A DNA stretch of 64,000 nucleotides from Wolfiporia cocos (GCA_029448655.1 JACCLO010000045.1:28616-92615); one strand, 5' to 3'. Counted from the stretch's first letter, positions 1 through 11,382 are shown. The notes: generated by a model not told the origin, from the letters alone. Numbers and translations: made by a program.

Positions 1-3000
1 GACGTCGGGTAGTCGTTGTACCCATTGGAAAGGGTCGTTCATGCAATAGATACGAAGGTACACTTCGATTTGTTGATTCATCCTTTCCGTTTGTCCGTCG
101 GTCTGTGGATGGTACGCCGTACTCATCGCAGATTCCGTTCCCTGCAGCTTGCATAATTCCTTGAACAGTTTCGATGCGAACTGTGGTCCCCTGTCTGAAA
201 TGATCTTTCGGGGAATGCCGTATTGTGAGTATATCTTTCGATGGAATATTTCTGCGGCCCCTTCGCTCGTGATTGTTTTGTCGCATGGGGTGAGAGAGAT
301 GGCCTTGGATAGGCCATGGTCGACAATCACCATCATGGAGTCATATTTTCCGACTCTTGGCAGGTCGGTGACAAAATCGACCGAGCACTGTGAGAAGGGA
401 AGGGCGTCCTCCCGTGTCGGTATTGGCTGTAAAGGGGGTTTTAGCGGGTTCCTATCAGGTTTCATCTGTTGACAGATTGCACAGCCTCGGACGTATTCCG
501 GTATCATTGTTCCCATGTCAGGCCACCAAAAGTGGGTCTTAACCTGTACTGTTGTACCCCAGATCCCAGGGTGTCCGGCCGGGATCGTGTCGTGGTATTT
601 TGAAATGACGTCCCGTCGAAGGCCCTCATCTTTTGGCACGTACATCCTGCCCCTGTAGAGCAGTATCCCATCCGTTTGTTGCCATTCATCTGCGGTGGTT
701 CTTGCGGGGAATTCGTCTGTGCCCCCTAGAGCACGGATCGCCTGTTCCGCAGATTCATCTCGATCGTTGGCGTTCTTGATTCGATCGATGATCGGGATCT
801 GGATTGCGTGGACGACGAGTTCATTTGGAATCATGGTGATTCCCTCGTTGTCTTCGTTGCTTTCGTCTAGGTGATACAACCTGGACAATGTGTCGGCCAT
901 GACTAGTTTCCTCCCGGGGATGTGTTGTAATTTCAGGTCGAATTGCGAGAGGAATAGATGCCATCTCGCTTGTCGCCGATTTAGGCGCTGTGCGCTTCTC
1001 CAGTACGTCAGGTTCTGATGATCGCTTCGGATCAAGATCCGATGCGGTGCTCCTTCTAACAGGTGCCGCCATTCTTCTAGTGCTCGGACTATTCCGAGTA
1101 GTTCGCGATCATAGATTTCGTAGTTCCGTTCTGTGGATGTCAGGGATTGTGAGAGATATCCCACTGGCCGTTCACGCCCCGTTTCATCTGTCTGTTTTAG
1201 CACTGCCCCTGTGGCAAACTGAGATGCGTCTGTTTCGAGGATGAATGGTTTCTCCTTGTCTGGCGTTCCTAGTGCGGGCGCCGTTGTGAATGCCTGCTTC
1301 ATGAAGTCGAACGCCTTTTGTTCTTTATCCGTCCACTGGAATCCTGTCCCTGTGACCGTTTTCGTGAGATCCACCAGGGGTCGGGCGTGCGTTGAGTAGT
1401 GATCGATAAATTTCCGATAGAAGTTTGCAAATCCTAGGAAGGATCTGACTTCCTTGAGATTTCGGGGAGTCGGCCACTCTTTAATCCTATTGAGTTTCGC
1501 TGGGTCCATCTGGATGTTTCCTGGGGTGATGACTAGTCCTAGAAATTCGACTCTGTCGACACCGAAGGCGCATTTCTCGGGTTTCACAAAGAGATGGTTA
1601 TCCACCAATCTCTGAAGGATTCGCCGTTCCCGTTCCTTGTGTGTTTTCTCGTCTTCTGAGAAAATGAGGATATCGTCCATGTAAACAAGCACCCATCCTT
1701 CGAAGATTTCTTCTTTCAGGATTTCGTTCATCATTGCCTGAAAGGTCCCGGGTGCATTGCACAATCCGAAAAACATAACCGTGGGTTCGTACAACCTTCG
1801 GTTTGTTTTGAAGGCCGCTTTCCATTCGTCTCCTTTCTTGATTCGCACGTTGTTGTACCCCGCTCTAAGGTCCATTTTCGTGAAAATCTTTGCTCCTTTT
1901 AGCTTTTCCAGGAGCTCCGAGATTAATGGCAAGGGATAGACGTTCTTTATCGTTCCTTCGTTCAGATATCGATAATCTTGACAGGGTCGTAGGCCGCTGT
2001 CTTTCTTTGGGACGAAGAAGAATGGTGACGCCATCGGGGATTTTGAAGGGACTATGAATCCCTTGGCCAGGTTTTCTTTTAGGAATTCGTCCAGCGCCTG
2101 TTGCTCTTTAGGCAACAGTGCATAGACTTTGCAGTCCTTCGGCACGAAATCGGGTTTTAATTCGATTGCGTGGTCCCATGGTCTCGACGGGGGGAACGCC
2201 GCTGCGGACTCCTTACTGAACACCTTGGTAAAGTCTAGTAGGTGTTTCGGGACCATTTCCTCAATTGTTCGTTCTGGTTCAGGGGTTTTCTGTGCGAATT
2301 CTTGGGACTTCGTCAGCGCTTTCCTGACAGCATTGATGATTTGTATCTTTGTTCGGAACTTCTTTCGTGTTTCCCCTTTCTCTCCTATGATCCTAGGGTT
2401 ATCTTTTGCAAAGCGTCGGATCGCTTCGTACTCCTCAGGAGTATAGAGCCGCTGTGCTGTTTCTTCTGGCTGGTCCGTAGATCCAAATCCTTTCTCCCCT
2501 CGTTCTGTTTCATCTAGGTCCTCGACCTCCAAAATGTCGGGGGTTAGGTGTCGTTCGAAAATTATCTGGGCTATTCGCATGCCCGGGATAATTCTATGTG
2601 CTTTGTCTGAATAGTTGAAGACGATGGCTCCGACGTCTCCTCGGTAGTCCGAGTCTATGATTCCGGCCTGTACTACCAGTCCGTGTCTGAGGGTGTTGCC
2701 TGATCGTCCGGCCAACCTTCCATACGATCCCTTCGGGATCTTCATTTTTACTCCTGTGGAGACGAGTTTCCATCCTCCGGCGGGAATCTCGGTTTCTTCT
2801 GCAGCGTAAAGGTCATACCCTGCGGCTTCTTGGGTTCCCCTTGTCGGAATTTTCCCTTCTGGAGCAACTACCATTTCCACCGTATCCATTTGGATCGTGG
2901 CTTCCGGTTTCTTTTCTTCTGCCCCTAGTATTGATCGTACATCGACTGTTTGGTCCTTCCAGTCGATTGTGGGGTTTTCGTCTTTTAGCCATCCATACCC

Positions 3001-3369
3001 TAGAATCATATTCTCTGTTCCGATCGATCCTACCAAGAATCGGACCTTTCGCGTTTTCTGGGTCTTCGGATATCGTAGTAGTATGGTGGCTTCTCGGTCT
3101 ATTCGCCCATCTTTGTTTTCTGTTCCGTCAACATTTTTGACGATAATCGGGTTCTTCAAGGGTTGCGTGGGCACCTTGTATTTTTCTACCACTCTGCTGT
3201 GGATCAGGTTTGACATTGCTCCTGAGTCGATTAGTGCATTGCACTTCACGGGTTTTGCCAGCGTCATGATTACCGGAATGAAGAGGGATCGATTCTTCTC
3301 GAACGAGGTAATTACATGCGCTGCTTTCTCGGAGGGTAAGACCGTGGGCTTCCCTCCTAGGCAAAATCC
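1..3369 (-). CDS. Ty3/gypsy Pol polyprotein with internal dUTPase (3' part outside window)
   Basis: Reading the minus strand from just before the gag stop, one uninterrupted frame runs to the left edge. In order: an aspartic protease with the DSGAMSN active-site loop (about 3240-3200), a dUTPase (about 2870-2480), reverse transcriptase with YMDDIL (about 1685-1665) and the PKKDSGLR and GYNNVRIK blocks, an RNase H starting at an ETDAS motif (about 1235), then integrase with zinc-binding CAICQQMK (about 480), SDRGPQFAS and TDGQTERMNQQIE. The dUTPase keeps all five family motifs (AGYDL, GRSGN, IIDSDYRGDVG, GMRIAQI, RGEKGFGST). The frame is -1 relative to gag and overlaps its end, so expression probably needs a -1 frameshift; I see no canonical slippery heptamer. 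No stop codon is visible, so this copy could be recently active. Any chromodomain would lie outside the window. Confidence 0.93.
2480..2870 (-). other. dUTPase domain between protease and reverse transcriptase
   Basis: Part of the minus-strand pol frame. The five trimeric-dUTPase motifs occur in order and at normal spacing: AGYDLYAAE, AGRSGN, GIIDSDYRGDVG, GMRIAQI and, after a linker, RGEKGFGST. The Asp and Tyr of motif 3 that contact deoxyuridine are present, so catalysis looks possible. dUTPase-bearing gypsy elements are, to my knowledge, known from basidiomycetes. The proposed role, lowering uracil incorporation during reverse transcription, is inferred from retroviruses. Confidence 0.88.
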
Positions 3370-5192
3370 TGTTCTTCTACGAGCCGTGCTAGGAGCTCGG
3401 GGTTCTTGGCTTTCAGAGCCCTAATTGCTGTGACCGCTCTGTTAGCGGTGACATATTCAGTCTCTTCTTCGGAGACTTCTTCGATGCGAGCTTCTTGCTC
3501 GGCTTCTTCTTCTTCGGTTTTTCGAGTAGTCCGCCTAGGGCGGGCTGGTTTCCTCGGCCTCTTCGGGCAGTCTCGCGACATATGTCCTGGCTGATGACAG
3601 GTGAAGCATTTTCCTTTCTTGATGTGATCGTCCCTTTCCTGGGTGGTCATTCGATCTACATCCATTGCGTTCGGATCTTTCGGTGCGGTTGTCTGTGGAG
3701 CACTAGTGCGTCCGTTATTCTGGTTCGAGGCTTGCCAAGCCTTTTTCTTGACAAACGGTTTGTCCCGTTTCAAGAATATCTTGTACGTATTTTCATAGTA
3801 CGAGGCAGCGGACTGCCATTCATCAATGGTTGCTGGTAGCGGTCGAACACCGATGATGTATCGGGTCGTGTGTTCGGGTAACCCTTTCTCAAAGAGGGTT
3901 ATGAGCAACGCGTTTCCGTCCGCGCTGTATCGATCGTACTGGGCCTTTCCGGCCAAGTTGTTGAACTCGGTGATATAATCATCAATGTCCTTCCTGTCCT
4001 GGGTTACGTCCAGGATTTTCTTCCGCGCCTTCTGTACCTCTTCGATGGCTCCGAAGGCTTTCTGGAAGTCTGCATCAAACTGTGCAAGACTAGGTGGGAA
4101 GAATCGTTTCGTCTGGGGGTTCGTGTAAACCCGGTGGTAATTTTGTTTCCACTGGCCTGTTTTCCCCTTGTTCGAAATATAAGAGAGGATAAAGATCACT
4201 CTCTGAACGTCGTTCTGGAATGATGTTTCGTACATCGTAAACCAGGAATTGCACTGGTTTATGAAGTTCTGCATGTCAGATCGTTCCCCGTCGAATACGT
4301 CTGGGGGATTGATCTTTATCATCGGGGGTCGGTAGTACGGGTTTGGCGCCGGAGGTTGAGGCTGCGGCGCATTCGGTGGTGGAGGTCCTCCTCCTCCCGG
4401 GTATCCTCCACCTGGGTTTCCTGGGTTTCCTCCGGGGTTCCCTGGGTTTCCTCCAGGGTTTCCTCCTCCGGGGTTCGCGGGGGTTCCTCCTCCGAATCCT
4501 CCAGGAGGGGGGGCATTCCCTCCTCCGAGTCCGAAGTTTCCTCCCAGTCCTCCTCCGCTTGTACCTGCGGAGGTTCGTCCAAATAGGCCTGAAGGCCATG
4601 TTCCTGGGTTTGTCGTTCCCATTCCTCCGCTTGGGCTAGTCCAAGACGGATTTCCTCCGCTACCCATTCCGGGTGCGTTCTGTGGGGGGTTTCCAAAGAG
4701 GTCTGTTCCTCCAGCCATAGGCCCAATCCCACTCTGCGCAAAAGCAGATATAAATCCTGGAGGGTCCTGTCCTCCGGTCTGGCTGTTATCTGTTCCTGTA
4801 AAATTTCCAGGATTTCTCCCATCATCTCCGATGCGCTCAATTCCTGCCATTCCTGTGGCGCCCGAAGGCTGATTCGTATTTCCATCGGCATCGAAGGTTC
4901 TGTTGATGGTTTCGGTTTCGTTTTCGGTCAACGTCGCGGTTGACATCGGAGGGAGTTCTCCAAATCGTTCGAACGCTTCACGCGTTATTTCCCAAGCGGT
5001 CGTTCTTGCGGAGGGGTATACTTCTACCCACTTCGATGCCCTATCTTCTCTTGGAATGACAACAATTCCTCCGCGGTTACGGAAGGCTCCAATGGTGTCA
5101 GTCCACTCGTATCGGTTGAGTCTGTAGACTCCCTGAATGTCCTCGGGCAAGAGTTCAATCAGTCGTGCTGGGAATTCTGGTCCAAATATCAT
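3357..5192 (-). CDS. Gag protein of Ty3/gypsy element
   Basis: A 611-residue open frame upstream of pol. A Gly/Pro/Asn-rich linker with imperfect GGNPGNPGG repeats occupies the middle (DNA about 4375-4580). It is followed by a capsid-like retrotransposon Gag segment (NPPDVFDGERSDMQNFINQC, near residue 310) and one CCHC zinc knuckle, CFTCHQPGHMSRDC, at about residues 529-542, then a basic and acidic tail. The product would assemble particles and bind element RNA through the knuckle. The start is the first Met of the frame, 35 bases downstream of the putative primer site. The repeat tract creates long spurious open frames on both strands. Confidence 0.93.
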   Translation of the reverse strand: MIFGPEFPARLIELLPEDIQGVYRLNRYEWTDTIGAFRNRGGIVVIPREDRASKWVEVYPSARTTAWEITREAFERFGELPPMSTATLTENETETINRTFDADGNTNQPSGATGMAGIERIGDDGRNPGNFTGTDNSQTGGQDPPGFISAFAQSGIGPMAGGTDLFGNPPQNAPGMGSGGNPSWTSPSGGMGTTNPGTWPSGLFGRTSAGTSGGGLGGNFGLGGGNAPPPGGFGGGTPANPGGGNPGGNPGNPGGNPGNPGGGYPGGGGPPPPNAPQPQPPAPNPYYRPPMIKINPPDVFDGERSDMQNFINQCNSWFTMYETSFQNDVQRVIFILSYISNKGKTGQWKQNYHRVYTNPQTKRFFPPSLAQFDADFQKAFGAIEEVQKARKKILDVTQDRKDIDDYITEFNNLAGKAQYDRYSADGNALLITLFEKGLPEHTTRYIIGVRPLPATIDEWQSAASYYENTYKIFLKRDKPFVKKKAWQASNQNNGRTSAPQTTAPKDPNAMDVDRMTTQERDDHIKKGKCFTCHQPGHMSRDCPKRPRKPARPRRTTRKTEEEEAEQEARIEEVSEEETEYVTANRAVTAIRALKAKNPELLARLVEEQDFA

Positions 5193-5226
5193 GTGCCCTT
5201 ACACCGTGGTAGGTGAGGGTGTGATA

Positions 5227-5237
5227 AGCTCGACCTT
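5227..5237 (-). other. Primer-binding site, predicted self-priming type
   Basis: On the minus strand the 11-mer AAGGTCGAGCT lies one base after the LTR end. Its exact complement, AGCTCGACCTT, lies inside the same LTR (5563-5573), 35 bases downstream of the TATA box, where the RNA should start. This matches Tf1-type self-priming, in which the 5' end of the mRNA folds onto the primer site. I did not recognise a tRNA 3'-end complement here. Confidence 0.7.
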
Positions 5238-5238
5238 C

Positions 5239-5737
5239 TGTTACGGGTCGAACACCCGTTCGTATATTCGAGTCGCGAATATAGATCGTTCTTCTGCATG
5301 TGGGCGTATAGCCGTATGCAAGGCAAATGCTCGTTAGATGCCTTCAAGTCCTAGGTGAAGTTCCTAGGAGATCGTATAATATCCAATACGCGTTAGAGGA
5401 TATAATCTGTTCAGGTGCGAGTCGAATAGAATATAAGACTCGCCTAAGTCCGAGAAGTCAGTGTGCACTTCGAGGACTTAGTCGTTCGGTTGCTCGAGTG
5501 AGAAATACTGAGCGTAGTTTCCTACGTTTGAGAACGAGTATAAGACTTCTTGTTTATACAACAAGGTCGAGCTGAAGAGCCTTGACAATAAGTACATGAG
5601 CTTTTATACTACGCTGGGTTTTAGGGGTCAAGTCCATCCCAGATGCCACCGCTACTATCTACGCTATAGTATCAAACGTTTGATAAGTATGTAGTGATGT
5701 ATCCGAAACGATAGATAGGGATGATGGTGGTTGAACA
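5239..5737 (-). repeat. 5' LTR of the minus-strand gypsy element
   Basis: In minus orientation it begins TGTTCAACC and ends CCCGTAACA, immediately before the primer site. The right boundary is the less certain one because the partner LTR and TSD lie outside the window. It contains TATAAAAG at 5601-5608 and the predicted RNA start near 5573. Confidence 0.65.
5601..5608 (-). promoter_or_regulatory. LTR TATA box
   Basis: TATAAAAG on the minus strand, 35 bases upstream of the 11-mer that is repeated in reverse complement at the primer site. The spacing fits an RNA polymerase II start at that 11-mer. Confidence 0.6.
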
Positions 5738-5993
5738 CCATCTATAAGCTAATAAACGATGAAGGTGAAACGGTGGCAGAGTTGGATCTGCCAAAGGTGA
5801 AACGCGCCCTACATGCTAATACAACTGGGGATGCGCCCAGTAGAGTCACGAGTAGCCAGGGGGTTGGTTGCGCAACAAGTCCCTGTATCGTATTCGCCCG
5901 GTGGTGAGTTCTGTCGATATTCGAAAAATCAAAATAACCGTAACACTCCCCAACCTGAGTTGCCCGAGAAAATAGCCACGGACTGAAGTGGAT

Positions 5994-7742
5994 TAGTGAT
6001 GTGCCAGGCCCAGCCCAGCTCAAAAGCCCCGGCTTCGGCCCGGCTTGGATGGCCCATGGCTTTTCAAAACCTCAGGCCAGGCCCTCATTGACAGCTCACG
6101 GCTTGGCCCGGCCTAGGTCCCAGCTTGGCCGCGGCCTACCACTGCTAAGATAATCGTCACTTTAGCTTCAGAGCTTGAGATTCACCTTTGCCAAACCTTT
6201 CCCAGATGAAATAGAACCTTTAATCCTCCGATCTATAGTAGGATTAAGCATGAAATAATCATTCACTAGCGCAGCATTCAGTAGCGTGCCTGCCATATGG
6301 GGGATCATATAGGCGCCCAAAAGTGAGTGGCAGGCTTCAACGTTGAGGACTTGACTTTTCTGTAGTTTTAAATAAACAAGATAGGTGCACAATGATTGAG
6401 TTGAGCATATAACTGGCCTGTATGGGCTTATATTGTGCCTGCCAGATATTGTAGCCATTAAGATCCCTAGGCCAGGGCTCAACAGCTTGGCCTGGCCTGG
6501 CCTGTATCTCAGGCCGGGCCCTGGGCCGTCTCTGTCACAAGCCAATTTCCAAGCCTAGTAGAACATCCTAGGTTGACACCCCACTCACGCCTCTTGCACG
6601 CTAAAGCACTCCATCCAAGCCCAGCTGGATACGTACGGCAATGCTAGTAGAAGCCCTCCGATACACAAGTCACTACGGGCACTAGCAGACCACCAGCAGT
6701 CCGAACCTTACACCAGTCCCAGTCCCCGGCAGTCAGTACAATACTGCCTAGTCCATACAACCTAGTCATGGGCCACCTCTAGGAACCACCAGCGTGGCTA
6801 GCACAGCAGTAACCCCAAGACAATCCAGGTTACCAGCCATCGCACATACACTACACACTAACTAGAGGAATGACCTATATTATGCACGTGACCTAAACAC
6901 TACGCCCAATGTCTCACATCTCTTACACCACAGACACTCGCCATTACTGGCATAGACATTCCCCATTACAGGCAGGCCCCGACCTGTATAGACTTCTGCC
7001 CGTGGGATGGCAGCAATCCCATACAAGCACTAGACCTATGCACCTACAGTCTACGAGTCTACGCCCTACGCCTTCCCTTCAGTACCGCAACCTCTGGGAA
7101 CCCGGGCCGTGAACGATCGACCCTCAGTACCGTAACCTCGGGAACCTAGGCCACCAAAAGCACCTTCAGACCACATCTTGTCAAACCACGCCATTGGAAT
7201 GGTGCACCCCCTGCCTGGGATGGCAGCACATGACCTATGAGGAGCACTGGTCGTTATACCCTGATCGACGAAAACCACCGATCATTACACCCGATCGAAG
7301 CACTGATCACCACCGCCATTACTGGTATCACCCGATCGACAAGAACCACTGATCGTAACCCGATCGATTGGCAACCCCCCTGATCCAATCCCATCACACT
7401 ACGTTGCTATGGACATCTCGCTACGTACCAGTGCTCCAATGCCATTACCGGCCCCATAGCTTAGACCAATTGTATACCAGCAAGTAGATGACCCCATAGT
7501 CACGCGAGCCCCCACATGTACAAACAGTAGTAATATATAAGCCAGACAGTCTCGAGCATAAACCTCAGACTTGTCTTGGCCTCTTCTGGCTAGTAGTCCC
7601 AAATCAGGAAGGCACCTTTGTGTGAGCCCCCTTCCCCTGGTTGAGTGCTAGTTAGTAGCGTGTGTCAGTCTCAAGCCGTGCTGTAAAGCCCAGCTTGGCC
7701 CGGCCCAGCTCATGGCCCAAAGCTGGGCCTGGCACATCACTA
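5994..7742. mobile_element. Non-autonomous hAT-type element, copy A (contains a nested LTR)
   Basis: It starts TAGTGATGTGCCAGGCCCAG and ends with the exact reverse complement, a perfect 20-bp terminal inverted repeat, flanked by the 8-bp duplication AAGTGGAT (5986-5993 and 7743-7750). The ends are rich in GGCCCGG/CTTGGCC subterminal repeats. An 8-bp TSD with subterminal repeats is typical of hAT. There is no transposase. Without the LTR at 6533-7667 it is about 609 bp, nearly the size of copy B. Confidence 0.88.
6533..7667. mobile_element. Solo LTR nested in hAT copy A, TSD GTCTC
   Basis: It begins TGTCACAAGCC and ends GCGTGTGTCA. GTCTC occurs immediately on both sides (6528-6532 and 7668-7672). 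Copy B of the hAT element shows the matching uninterrupted site (about 45811), which confirms the insertion. A TATATAAG motif and the motif ACCTCAGACTTGTC mark an LTR promoter near 7530-7575. No internal coding is seen. Confidence 0.85.
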
Positions 7743-8096
7743 AAGTGGATGGGATGAAGGGTTAAGAAATCAAGAGCTGCTGATGGCAACGTGAGTATAC
7801 GATTCCAATACAAGTCTTTGTCGATCAATCTGGGGATCCCTAGTCCTTTGACAAAACTCTCCAAAACCATGAAAGAGAAATTGTCCTGGCCATTCAGGAT
7901 GACCTGGTTGGAATACAAGGGGCAGAGGAGTTGATAGAAAAACCTCAATATGAACACATGTTCAGTGATGTAATTGAAGCGGCATGACATGACAGCAGAG
8001 GCATGATTGAAGTGATAAATATGAGTGAAGCTGCCCTGGCCATGTCATGGAGGGCATAAGCATACTGGGTGCCATGAGCAGAGAGGAGGTTGAGAG

Positions 8097-8459
8097 TGTC
8101 ACAGACTGCCTCGGGTAAGGCTCTTATAGATATCACATGACTTGTTATTGTTTGTCTTAGGTTTGATAAGGTTTAGCTAGAATTCCCTGATACCTTAACA
8201 GTCATGCGCCCATACTTACAGTAGTGCCACCCATGTGACTCACCTTAGGTAGTGCACAGGCCACCTCTTTAGGGTAGACACAGTGTGTCCCCCTGTATGT
8301 ACATATAGCGCGAGCTGAGGTCTTACAACCTCAGTTCTACTATTCTTGGCAACCAGGTCAATCCTCACTACCTCTGCGTGTGCGCCCGCCTGCGTCTTGG
8401 CAACACTACTTCTATACTCGCTAGTCTGTGGTGCAAGACTGCACATACCGCTGTTGTCA
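8097..8459 (+). repeat. LTR remnant
   Basis: It begins TGTCACAG and ends GTTGTCA. It holds a TATA-like sequence followed by a GAGG/CCTC palindrome and CAGTTCTACTATTCTTGG near 8300-8355, the same layout as other LTRs here. The flanks GAGAG and GAAAA do not match, so a TSD is not supported. Confidence 0.5.
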
Positions 8460-9414
8460 GAAAAATATTTTCTCTCGGGTTCTCCGGGCAGGTCTGGATG
8501 TGCCGAGATAGGCGAGGTGTTCGAGGGGTTGATGTCGAGTAGTTTTACCGGTTGAACGTAGCCTGTAGCGATTTAGAACTGCGGCGGTGCGTCGAATAAA
8601 GTGGAAATAATAGACATTGACTCGAAAATGTTTGTGACCGATTTCCTAAGTCCTAAGCGTACGCCTCGAGCGCAGCCCTTCGTCTGACTTCGTCTGGGTG
8701 GAATTCGATGATTTGCTCGTATCTACACATCGCCTAAATACATGGAGAGCCACGAAATTTTCTACAACATTTTAAGTGTCCTAAAATTTCGAGTGTGCAC
8801 CCTACAAGCTAGACAATCCAGAGACGAACCCTGAGATGGTGAAGACTGTCCTGAAACACAAGCAAATTATTTTATGAGACCGATCACCTGTAGATCTAGG
8901 GTGGTGCACCGAGGTTGGAGAGAAAAGACATGGAAAAAGCTATAGGAAGGCAGTTGGGGTTGGGCCAGACCTGGCTAGGCTAGAGAGCCTAGGGAAGCGT
9001 CAGATGGCACCTGTTTTGACTGGATGAGCAGCCAGATAGTGCCCGCAGGGCTTTTGCGACATTTCAGATTGTGCATGAGCCAGCGAAGGTTCACTGTACG
9101 AGTATGATCGAGGCCGATCATGATCGGTCAAGCTGTGGCTGAACTACCTCAGATGGGCATTCTGCCTACCAGCTGGCTTTCTGTGGTGTGTTCTGTGTCG
9201 TTTTGGTGTGTGTTTGATCGTGCCCTGGTATTCTTACATGTGTCTAAAGTCTATGGCACATTTATATTGCAGCCGCAGCCACGCGCGAGCTGGAACGGCC
9301 AAAGACAATCGAGGCAGGGCACCGGCCGTGCGGGCCGTCTGGTCCCTTGGGGACACCTGTTCCTGGCCGTGCATGGCATCCCGTGCATGGTCCAGGAGCG
9401 CCATCCCTTCAGAT
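8460..9414. other. No recognisable gene
   Basis: Intergenic or decayed transposon sequence. I see no coherent coding frame, LTR ends or inverted repeats. Confidence 0.4.
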
Positions 9415-9606
9415 ATGAAGCTTATTGAGGAGGAGCTGGACTATAGGTATCAAGTTGCTGAGGATGAAGTGGACGAGCAGTGTGAAGATGAAGAGGGAAA
9501 CAGGGCAGAAAATTATAAAGACAAGGATGGGGATTTGGGTCTGGATGAGGACAGAGTTGACAATCTGGATGACCTGCTCAGCAAGAATGGCTTTGCACCA
9601 CTTTGA
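9415..9606 (+). pseudogene. Acidic C-terminal protein fragment
   Basis: A 63-residue open frame rich in Glu and Asp, ending DLLSKNGFAPL before a stop. It resembles the acidic tail of a transposon-associated protein but is too short to classify. The open frame continues upstream to about 9208, but that part is not convincing as protein. The next ~270 bases hold no gene. Confidence 0.3.
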
Positions 9607-9879
9607 GCAATATACACAGCTTCTCAGATGTGCTCAGATTTTTGTAGTTTGAGCATTCTCAACATCATGTATACCACTTATTTTGTACATTGTGATTCTA
9701 CATGATGGTTCTGAGGCCTCTAGGTGTGCACCACATTGTGTGGCATATGCCACAGGCTATAGTATATCCACATAGGTAAGCTGCAACAGCACTTTGCAAT
9801 TCATATGCCAGCCTGACTACCAAACAACAATTCTATACCAGTCTGATGATTAGTTTCCCAGTCACACATTGAATTTGAC

Positions 9880-10506
9880 TAGTGATGTGCAGGCCCAGCC
9901 CAGCCCAAAAGCCCTGGCTTTGATGGCCCACCGCTTTTCAAAACCTCAGGCCGGGCCCTCACTGACAGCTCACAGCTTGGCCCAGCCTGGGCCAGGGCCA
10001 AGCTGGGGCCTACCACTGCTAGGATAGTCATCACTATAGCCTTGAAAGTTTGAAATACACCATTTTCAATTGTTCCTTGATGAAAAGGAACATTGAGGCC
10101 TACAAATTATAGTGGTATTAAGTGTCAAAATAACCTTCCACCAGCATGGCATTCAGTAGTGCACCTGCCATATGGGGTATTGTATAGGTGCCCAATGGTG
10201 AGTGGCAGGCTTCAACATTAAGGACATGACTTATTGGCTTTTTATGTAGTCTGAAATGAACAGCATATAATACTATAGTTTAGTTAAGCATACTACTATC
10301 CTGTACAATCTTATATTGTAGTTGCCAGACATTGTAGCCATTAAGGTCACCAGGCTGGGGCTCAACAGCTCAGCCTGGCTCAGCCTGAGATACAAGCTGG
10401 GCCCTGGGCCATCTCAAGCCATGTTGTAAAGCCTAGCTCACCCCAGCCCAAGTAGGGCTTGGCCCAGCTTGGCTCTGGCCTCAAGCCAGGCCTGGCACAT
10501 CACCTA
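9880..10506. mobile_element. Non-autonomous hAT-type element, copy C
   Basis: A 627-bp relative of copies A and B, with termini TAGTGATGTGCAGGCCC and GGCCTGGCACATCACCTA and the same GC-rich subterminal repeats. The putative duplication is imperfect (ATTTGACT versus GTTTGACT), so this copy is probably older. It is more diverged internally than A is from B. Confidence 0.75.
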
Positions 10507-10763
10507 GTTTGACTGACATTGATAAGATACCTTCAGAGTGGCGATTGAATGCTACTCTGCTGTTGATATTATCAGCACTTATCTACAGAGATCAGATCCT
10601 TCCTTGATTGGCAAGTACCTCCAGCACTGCTCCAGCACTGGTAAGTCATCTCTGTCAGGAATTAGAACCAGTTGTAATCACTTCAAATCAGTTCACACCT
10701 CATACAGTTCAATCCAAAGACAAACCAGTTCTACCCAAATCCTATAACCACCCCACATTAATG

Positions 10764-11382
10764 TGTCACAAGAAATTGTGGCGTCATTTTCCCCATTTTT
10801 CCATGTTTTTATGCCAAAATGCTGGTTTTTAGCCGCTCGTAGGACAGCACGTGCATAGGTAGATAAATGCTTTATCTTATCTAGCTACATCACGGTCTTT
10901 CGTCATCACTAGGTAACAACGTCACCTTGTATTGTAGCACATGACTTGACTGCACACAGACCACACCTTTAGGGCAAGGCAGTTAGGTAGTTAGGGAGTT
11001 GCTGCATGTATATATACTTGGTGACGTCTGAGGTACTCCTCAGACTTAGTATCTCAGCCTAGGGGGTGTGTCCCCTGGCAACCTCTCAAAACCCTCTGCT
11101 GCCTGGCTTGAGTGTAACAGCGAACTGCATTAGCAACAAGCCCGCTGCTCTCTCCTTGAGGGTGGGGGCCTCTTTCAATATTATTCTTGCTTCACTCTCT
11201 GCTCGCTAGTCTGGGGGCATTGTGGTACACTCATGGGTTGTGACCTCAGGCATTCGGTGAGGCATCTCAATAGATGCAGCCTCCTGTTCTCCCCTTACGA
11301 GGATGGGGGCCCTGTAGGGCGGATATATAGGATATATAGGGGTTCCCCCGCTTAGGCAGGTAGCATGGTGGTTACCGTGTCA
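10764..11382 (+). repeat. Solo LTR related to the one at 38748-39350
   Basis: It begins TGTCACAAG and ends TTACCGTGTCA. It has TATATATA near 11010, a GTCTGAGG/CCTCAGAC palindrome, then a CCTAGGGGG segment shared with the 38.7-kb LTR. Flanks TAATG and TATCA differ, so no TSD; it may be a recombinant or older copy. 10507-10763 between it and the hAT element holds no recognisable gene. Confidence 0.6.

Larger units (their letters stand above)
5743..8096 (-). pseudogene. Unidentified coding remnant split by an hAT miniature element
   Basis: On the minus strand an open stretch from about 8090 to 7751 includes segments such as FYQLLCPLYSNQVILNGQDN and LPSAALDFLTLHPIHF. The frame is cut by the insertion at 5994-7742. 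Removing the insertion and one 8-bp duplicate joins it in frame to SPWLFSRATQVGE at 5985-5940. I do not recognise the family. It may be an old transposon protein or a host gene; the right side is entered by an LTR remnant. Confidence 0.4.

Noticed and set aside
2897..3424. 175-codon plus-strand frame opposite pol
   Set aside because: It lies opposite the intact protease of the minus-strand pol and has no recognisable motif.
4319..4891. Second long minus-strand frame (190 codons) and plus-strand frames over the Gag linker
   Set aside because: They are frame shadows of the Gly/Pro/Asn-rich repeats of Gag; the Gag frame continues into the zinc knuckle and ends properly.
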